Of a stretch of DNA of 64,000 nucleotides, positions 59,891 through 64,000 are shown one piece after another. How positions within the stretch are numbered: the first letter of the stretch is position 1; each line of letters begins with the position of its first letter. Under the pieces are notes generated by a model. That model searched no databases. It was given only the letters and a program-made list of their open reading frames with translations, and was not told the DNA's origin. The position numbers were made by a program, and so were the translations under genes. Where the stretch lies: assembly GCF_014489595.1 (NCBI RefSeq), contig NZ_CP060790.1, forward strand, positions 1,054,001 to 1,118,000. Direction: 5' to 3'. Source of the DNA: Paenacidovorax monticola (GTDB lineage: Bacteria > Pseudomonadota > Gammaproteobacteria > Burkholderiales > Burkholderiaceae_C).

Positions 59891-60202
59891 TCAGCGGCGG
59901 GCCAGCAGAAAGCCCACGAGTGCCCCCACGGCCAGCGCGGCACCCGCCACGCGCCAGGGCTCGTCATGCGCATAGCGGTCGGCGGCAATCGCCGCCTCCT
60001 TGGCCTGGCGGGCGGCTTCCTGGGCCGCGCGGACGGCGGAGTCGCGCACGGTGGACATGCCGTCGTCCAGGCGCTGGCGCAGCAGCTTGATCTCGGGCAC
60101 GCTGTCCAGGTTCTTGTTGGCCAGCAAACCGCGCAGGTCGCCCACCAGCTTTTCCAGTTCGTTCTGGGCGCTGGACACGGAATCAGAAACAGGAGCAGTC
60201 AT
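59891..60202 (-). CDS. DUF883 family (YqjD/ElaB-like) membrane-anchored protein
   Basis: 103 residues. A long amphipathic helix (ELEKLVGDLRGLLANK; RQRLDDGMSTVRDSAVRAAQEAA) ends in a C-terminal tail anchor with the family's glycine pattern (EPWRVAGAALAVGALVGFLLARR). E. coli YqjD and ElaB bind stationary-phase ribosomes at the inner membrane; the same role is inferred. First gene of the yqjD-yqjE-yqjK-like set. Confidence 0.9.
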   Translation of the reverse strand: MTAPVSDSVSSAQNELEKLVGDLRGLLANKNLDSVPEIKLLRQRLDDGMSTVRDSAVRAAQEAARQAKEAAIAADRYAHDEPWRVAGAALAVGALVGFLLARR

Positions 60203-60318
60203 ACAAGCCTTTCATAGCAGGAAACTCAATACATGCGCGCCGCGCGGCGTGCACGGCAGCGTCGCACCCATCTTAGCAACCCCGCGCATGGCGCAGGCCC
60301 GTCATCCCCGCTGCGCTG

Positions 60319-61434
60319 TCAGTCTTTGGCGCAGAGCGCGGCCACCCGCTCGCCCAGAGCCAGGGCGCTGGTGAGGCCCGGCGACTCGATGCCGAACAGG
60401 TTCACCAGCCCGGGAATGCCGTGCACGCCAGGGCCCTGGAGCACGAAATCCGCTGCGGGCTCCCCGGGCCCATGGATCTTCGGACGGATGCCTGCGTAGC
60501 CCGGCGCCAGGGCGCCGTCGGCCAGCGCGGGCCAGTAGCGGCGCACCTCGGCATAGAAGGCATCGCCGCGCCGGGGATCGACGACCAGATCGTCGGGCCC
60601 CTCCACCCACTGCACGTCGGGCCCGAACTTGGCCTGGCCACCCAGGTCCAGCGTGAGGTGCACGCCCAGCCCTGCGGCTTCCGGCACCGGGTAGATGAGC
60701 CGGCGAAACGGCGCCCGGCCCGTCAGCGTGAAATAGTTGCCCTTGGCATAGCGCGCCTCGGGCACATGGCGTGCATCGAGCCCCTCGAACGCACGGGCCA
60801 GGCCGGGCGCCCACAGGCCTGCGGCATTGACCATGATGCGGGTCTGCAGCAGGGTTCCATCCGCCGTTTCCAGCACCAGGGCATCCTGCGTGCAACGCGC
60901 GCGGGCTACAGGCGCATTCAGCACCACCATGCCGCCCGCATGCTCCAGGTCGCCCTGCAGCGCGAGCATGAGGGCATGGCTGTCCACGATGCCCGTGCTC
61001 GGCGACAGCAGCGCCGCCACGCATTCGAGCGCGGGCTCCAGCGCGCGTGCCGCATAGCGTTCGAGCCATTGCAGGTCGTCGACGCCATTGGCGCGGGCCT
61101 TGCGCTCGATGGCCTGCAGCTCGGCCCGCTGGGACTCGGTGGTCGCCACGATGAGCTTGCCACAGCGCTGGTGGGGCACGCCACGCGCCTCGCAGTAGGC
61201 GTAGAGCAGGCCGCGCCCACGCACGCACAGCTGCGCCTTCAGCGAGCCCGCGGGATAGTAGATGCCTGCGTGGATGACCTCGCTGTTGCGGGAACTCGTG
61301 CCCGTGCCGATGGCGTCCTGGGCCTCCAGCACCATCACCTCGCGCCCCTGCAGCGCCAGCGCGCGGGCCACGGCCAGCCCCACTACGCCCGCACCGATGA
61401 CGATGCAGTCCACCCGTTCGATCGCCGCCGTCAT
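60319..61434 (-). CDS. FAD-dependent oxidoreductase, L-2-hydroxyglutarate oxidase-like
   Basis: 371 residues of the DAO family. The FAD-binding [16 protein letters not shown] and [19 protein letters not shown], the second characteristic of L-2-hydroxyglutarate dehydrogenase/LhgO, are followed by a C-terminal [10 protein letters not shown] and [15 protein letters not shown]. It probably oxidises L-2-hydroxyglutarate or a related 2-hydroxy acid, donating electrons to quinones. The start overlaps the upstream HDAC-family stop by four bases (61431-61434), so the two are coupled. The exact substrate is inferred. Confidence 0.86.
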   Translation of the reverse strand: MTAAIERVDCIVIGAGVVGLAVARALALQGREVMVLEAQDAIGTGTSSRNSEVIHAGIYYPAGSLKAQLCVRGRGLLYAYCEARGVPHQRCGKLIVATTESQRAELQAIERKARANGVDDLQWLERYAARALEPALECVAALLSPSTGIVDSHALMLALQGDLEHAGGMVVLNAPVARARCTQDALVLETADGTLLQTRIMVNAAGLWAPGLARAFEGLDARHVPEARYAKGNYFTLTGRAPFRRLIYPVPEAAGLGVHLTLDLGGQAKFGPDVQWVEGPDDLVVDPRRGDAFYAEVRRYWPALADGALAPGYAGIRPKIHGPGEPAADFVLQGPGVHGIPGLVNLFGIESPGLTSALALGERVAALCAKD

Positions 61435-62474
61435 GCGCCCGCTCCTTCAAAGCCTTCGAGTACGTTGACCGCATTGGTGCCCAGTTCAGCGGCGGCATAG
61501 CCGCCCTCAAGCACGAACACTGTGGGCAGGCCCAGCCGCGCAAGGCGCTCGCCCACTCGGAAGAAGTCGCCAGATGCCAGCGCGAAGCGCGAGATCGGGT
61601 CGCCCTCGAAGGTGTCGAGCCCGAGCGAGACCACCAGCGCGTCCGCGCGATGCCCGGCAATGCGCGCGCAAGCGCTGTCGAGCGCGGCGAACCACGCCGG
61701 CGCCGGTGTGCCGGCCGGCAGGGGCAGGTTCAGGTTGAAGCCCTCCCCCTGCCCCGCGCCCGTTTCGTCGGCATGGCCCAGATAGAACGGGTATTCGGTA
61801 CGCGGATCGCCATGGATACTGGCGAACAGCACGTCCGCACGGTCGTAGAAGATGGCCTGCGTGCCGTTGCCATGGTGGTAGTCCACGTCAAGCACGGCCA
61901 CGCGCGCCGCGCCCGCGTTGCGCAGCCCCTGGGCCGCCACGGCCGCGTTGTTGAGAAAGCAGTAGCCGCCCATGAAGTCGGGCCCCGCATGGTGCCCCGG
62001 CGGGCGCGTGCAGCAGAAGGCCGCGCGCAGCCCCTGTGCTACGCGCATGGCGGCGCTCAGCGCCGCATCGGCCCCGGCCTTGGCCGCCACCCAGGTGCCC
62101 TCGGCGAGCGGCGAGCCGTTGTCCATGGAGTACAGCCCCAGCTTGGCGACGAAGTTGTCGGGCTCCACGTCGCTGCGCAGCGTGCGCACGGGCCAGACCG
62201 AGGGAAAGGGCTGGCAGGCGGCGTTGCCGGCGTCAAGCGCGAGCCACTGTGCCCAGGCCTCGCGCAGGAACGCGAGGTAGCGCGGCGCGTGGACCTGGCC
62301 GAGCACGGCACTGCTGTTCTGCTCTGGCGCCTGCAGTGCATGGCCGCGCGCCTTCAGCGCCGCCTCGACATAGTCGGCGCGCGCGGGCTTCTCGAAGCAC
62401 GGCACGCGCTCGCCGCGAAAGAACTCATGGACCGGCGCATGGCCGTGGTGCAGCGGATTGTGGAAGGTGAGCAT
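61431..62474 (-). CDS. Histone deacetylase family (class II-like) amidohydrolase
   Basis: About 347 residues of the HDAC/acetylpolyamine amidohydrolase superfamily. It has [20 protein letters not shown] (catalytic His pair), zinc ligands in [20 protein letters not shown] and the later Asp in [10 protein letters not shown]. It would remove acyl groups from polyamines or other acetylated amines. The ATG at 62474 (MLTFHNP) fits the family; an in-frame ATG at 62498 is possible. Neither has a clear Shine-Dalgarno site. Coupled to the FAD oxidoreductase, which it precedes. Confidence 0.88.
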   Translation of the reverse strand: MLTFHNPLHHGHAPVHEFFRGERVPCFEKPARADYVEAALKARGHALQAPEQNSSAVLGQVHAPRYLAFLREAWAQWLALDAGNAACQPFPSVWPVRTLRSDVEPDNFVAKLGLYSMDNGSPLAEGTWVAAKAGADAALSAAMRVAQGLRAAFCCTRPPGHHAGPDFMGGYCFLNNAAVAAQGLRNAGAARVAVLDVDYHHGNGTQAIFYDRADVLFASIHGDPRTEYPFYLGHADETGAGQGEGFNLNLPLPAGTPAPAWFAALDSACARIAGHRADALVVSLGLDTFEGDPISRFALASGDFFRVGERLARLGLPTVFVLEGGYAAAELGTNAVNVLEGFEGAGA

Positions 62475-62544
62475 GGGCGAAGGAACGGAAGCCTGCATTG
62501 CATTGTGGCCCAGCCCACGGTGTGCCCCGCTCGGCTCCAGACAA

Positions 62545-62580
62545 GAAAAAACCCCTGCAGGCCGAGGACCTGCAGGGGTT
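62545..62580 (-). terminator. Intrinsic terminator of the tandem tRNA-Val transcript
   Basis: On the minus strand AACCCCTGCAGG and CCTGCAGGGGTT form a perfect 12-bp stem with a seven-base loop, followed by further T residues (TTTTCTTG). It begins six bases past the downstream tRNA-Val. Confidence 0.88.
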
Positions 62581-62585
62581 CTTGT

Positions 62586-62660
62586 TGGTGGGTGATACAT
62601 GGATCGAACATGTGACCCCTGCCGTGTGAAGGCAGTGCTCTACCGCTGAGCTAATCACCC
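62586..62660 (-). tRNA. tRNA-Val (CAC)
   Basis: The cloverleaf is complete: acceptor GGGTGAT/ATCACCC, D-arm GCTC/GAGC, anticodon arm CTGCC-TTCACAC-GGCAG and T-arm ACATG-TTCGATC-CATGT. The discriminator A and CCA are encoded. The anticodon CAC reads GUG valine codons. It is identical to the copy at 62704-62778. Confidence 0.95.
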
Positions 62661-62703
62661 GATGGCATGGCCTTCTCTTTCAAGAGGCCGTGCCACGAAA
62701 CGC

Positions 62704-62778
62704 TGGTGGGTGATACATGGATCGAACATGTGACCCCTGCCGTGTGAAGGCAGTGCTCTACCGCTGAGCTAATCACCC
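62704..62778 (-). tRNA. tRNA-Val (CAC)
   Basis: Identical in all 75 bases, including encoded CCA, to the copy at 62586-62660. The two are separated by 43 bases holding a hairpin-forming stretch (GGCATGGCCT and AGAGGCCGTGCC), probably a processing spacer. Both are transcribed from the minus strand, downstream of dnaQ. Confidence 0.95.
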
Positions 62779-62801
62779 GTGTCGTTTGCGACAGCCCTCA
62801 A

Positions 62802-63530
62802 TTATGGCACAGCTTTTTCGCCACTTTCGAAAGTTCGCCAAATTGTTTTTCCGCCGCTGGCCTTGTCGATCTGCGCGAGCACTTCCTGGTGGCCTGCCAG
62901 TTCGGCTTCGCTGGCGCGCAGCACGGGCAGCACGATGCCCCGCAGGTCGATCTGTACCGCCTGCGGGCCGGTGCCGCCATCCTGGACATCGTCGGCGATC
63001 AGCAGCGCGTCCTGGCCGCGCGTGAGGTTGATGTAGACGTCGGCCAGCAGCTCCGCATCCAGCAAGGCGCCGTGCAGCGTGCGGCCCGAATTGTCCACGC
63101 CCAGACGGTCGCACAGCGCATCGAGCGAATTGCGCTTGCCCGGGAACATCTCCTTGGCCATCGCCAGGGTGTCGATGACGCCGCTCACGTAGGTGGCGAA
63201 CGGCGGGCGGCCCACCAGCTCCAGTTCCTTGTTCAGGAAGCCCACGTCGAACGCGGCGTTGTGGATGATGATCTCGGCCCCCTGCATGTAGGCCAGGATG
63301 TCTTCCACCACTTCGGCGAACTTGGGCTTGTCCTTCAGGAACTCGTTGCTGATGCCGTGCACCTTCAGCGCGTCTTCGTGGCTGTCGCGCTCGGGGTTCA
63401 GGTACAGGTGCAGGTTGTTGCCCGTGAGCTTGCGGTTGACCAGCTCGACGCAGCCGAGTTCGATGATGCGGTCGCCGTTCTCGGCCGACAGGCCCGTGGT
63501 TTCCGTGTCGAAGACGATCTGCCGCGACAT
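62802..63530 (-). CDS. dnaQ: DNA polymerase III epsilon subunit (3'-5' proofreading exonuclease)
   Basis: 242 residues, the usual length. Exonuclease motif I FDTETTGL, motif II HNAAFDVGFLNKEL and motif III HGALLDAELLADVY hold the catalytic acidic residues and His. The C-terminal tail that binds the alpha subunit is present. The start at 63530 shares one base with the ferredoxin stop (TGATG), so it is translationally coupled to fdx. Confidence 0.95.
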   Translation of the reverse strand: MSRQIVFDTETTGLSAENGDRIIELGCVELVNRKLTGNNLHLYLNPERDSHEDALKVHGISNEFLKDKPKFAEVVEDILAYMQGAEIIIHNAAFDVGFLNKELELVGRPPFATYVSGVIDTLAMAKEMFPGKRNSLDALCDRLGVDNSGRTLHGALLDAELLADVYINLTRGQDALLIADDVQDGGTGPQAVQIDLRGIVLPVLRASEAELAGHQEVLAQIDKASGGKTIWRTFESGEKAVP

Positions 63531-63868
63531 CAGTGGTTTTCCTTGGCGTGGTTGATCGAGTACTTCGGAATCTCCACAGTCAGATCCTTCTGCGCGACGA
63601 TGGCCTGGCACGACAGGCGGGACTGCGGCTCCAGGCCCCAGGCACGGTCGAGCAGGTCCTCCTCTTCCTCCTCGGCCGCGTTGAGCGAGTTGTAGCCCTC
63701 GCGCACGATCACATGGCAGGTCGTGCAGGCGCAGCTCATGTCGCAGGCATGCTCGATGTTGATGTGGTTGTCGAGCAGGGCCTCGCATATCGAGGTGCCG
63801 GCGGGCGCGGTGATCTCGGCGCCGTTGGGGCAGTATTCGGGATGGGGCAGGATCTTGATGACCGGCAT
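63530..63868 (-). CDS. fdx: ISC-system [2Fe-2S] ferredoxin
   Basis: 112 residues. The cluster ligands follow the IscFdx pattern in HACDMSCACTTC plus a distal Cys in RLSCQAIV. It donates electrons in iron-sulfur cluster assembly. It lies 29 bases after the hscA stop and overlaps dnaQ, the usual end of the isc operon in this group. Confidence 0.94.
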   Translation of the reverse strand: MPVIKILPHPEYCPNGAEITAPAGTSICEALLDNHINIEHACDMSCACTTCHVIVREGYNSLNAAEEEEEDLLDRAWGLEPQSRLSCQAIVAQKDLTVEIPKYSINHAKENH

Positions 63869-63897
63869 GTGGGGGTGTTCGCGTTTGTTGTAATGGG

Positions 63898-64000
63898 TCA
63901 GAGAGATTGCACGTTCTTGCCGGCCAGCGCCTCGCGGATGCCGCGGTTCATGCGCTGGGCGGCGAACGCCTCGGTGCCCTTGGCCAGGGCCTCGGTCGCG
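63898..64000 (-). CDS. hscA: Fe-S assembly chaperone HscA, C-terminal end (partial)
   Basis: Only the last 33 codons lie in the window. They read TEAFAAQRMNRGIREALAGK near the end and stop at 63898, which matches the C-terminus of HscA, the Hsp70 of iron-sulfur cluster assembly. The position directly upstream of fdx supports the call. The gene continues beyond base 64000. Confidence 0.85.
   Translation of the reverse strand, partial: ATEALAKGTEAFAAQRMNRGIREALAGKNVQSL

Noticed and set aside
62586..62778. Direct repeats as a CRISPR array or attachment site
   Set aside because: The repeated unit is a complete tRNA-Val cloverleaf present twice; there is no spacer series, cas gene or integrase.

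Overview
The window is GC-rich chromosomal DNA of a betaproteobacterium. It most resembles Comamonadaceae (Acidovorax-like). The evidence is the family mix (three orphan Bug/TctC receptors, an E3 carrying a lipoyl domain, LpxO), the gene neighbourhoods (hscA-fdx, dnaQ next to tRNA-Val), and short intergenic repeats of a kind I recall from that family. Genus and species cannot be fixed from the sequence alone. No phage, transposase, CRISPR array, rRNA or replication origin was seen, and no stretch above 300 bases lacks a gene.

Layout. 1-6 kb: a penicillin-acylase-family lipoprotein, lpxO converging on waaA, and a phosphomannomutase/phosphoglucomutase. 6-12 kb: iolC-iolB with two Bug receptors, divergent from an RpiR regulator. 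11.8-17.2 kb: L-rhamnonate catabolism (dehydratase, MFS carrier, SDR, FAH-family hydrolase) divergent from a LysR regulator. 17.2-21 kb: Ada-AlkA, Ogt, an EamA exporter and a secreted glutathione peroxidase. 21-31 kb: a PAS/GGDEF/EAL protein, prpE, a chemotaxis receptor, an isochorismatase-like hydrolase, a PQQ-type sugar dehydrogenase and an NlpC/P60 peptidase. 31-43.9 kb: small membrane proteins, a SNF2 helicase, a DUF3592 protein, an EVE protein, a flavodoxin, two LysR-centred divergent loci and an rRNA-methyltransferase-like enzyme. 44-50.2 kb: the pyruvate dehydrogenase operon aceE-aceF-lpdA, divergent from a FixL/FixJ-like two-component pair. 53.6-64 kb: folD, an M3 oligopeptidase, a glutaredoxin-like secreted protein, rpiA, pyrD, a yqjD-yqjE-like operon, an FAD oxidoreductase with an HDAC-family amidohydrolase, two tandem tRNA-Val(CAC) genes, and dnaQ, fdx and the end of hscA.

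How they fit together. Two sugar-acid or polyol catabolic cassettes each sit beside a regulator. The rhamnonate cassette looks complete from L-rhamnonate to pyruvate plus L-lactate; the inositol cassette is only partial here. The PDH operon and the two-component pair share one 157-base promoter region. folD, rpiA, pyrD, dnaQ and the isc genes are housekeeping.

A dominant feature is damage to reading frames. Ten genes, including the normally essential waaA, are interrupted. In every case restoring one base, usually in a C or G run, rejoins the family sequence. I count up to 13 such sites, all deletions. They read as systematic base-calling or assembly errors rather than pseudogenes, so I annotate the genes at their restored extents. 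I did not find a convincing undescribed multi-gene system. The most interesting unexplained items are a long inverted repeat at 31441-31491, three operator-like palindromes in divergent promoters, and a degenerate dispersed repeat that also lies inside coding sequences.
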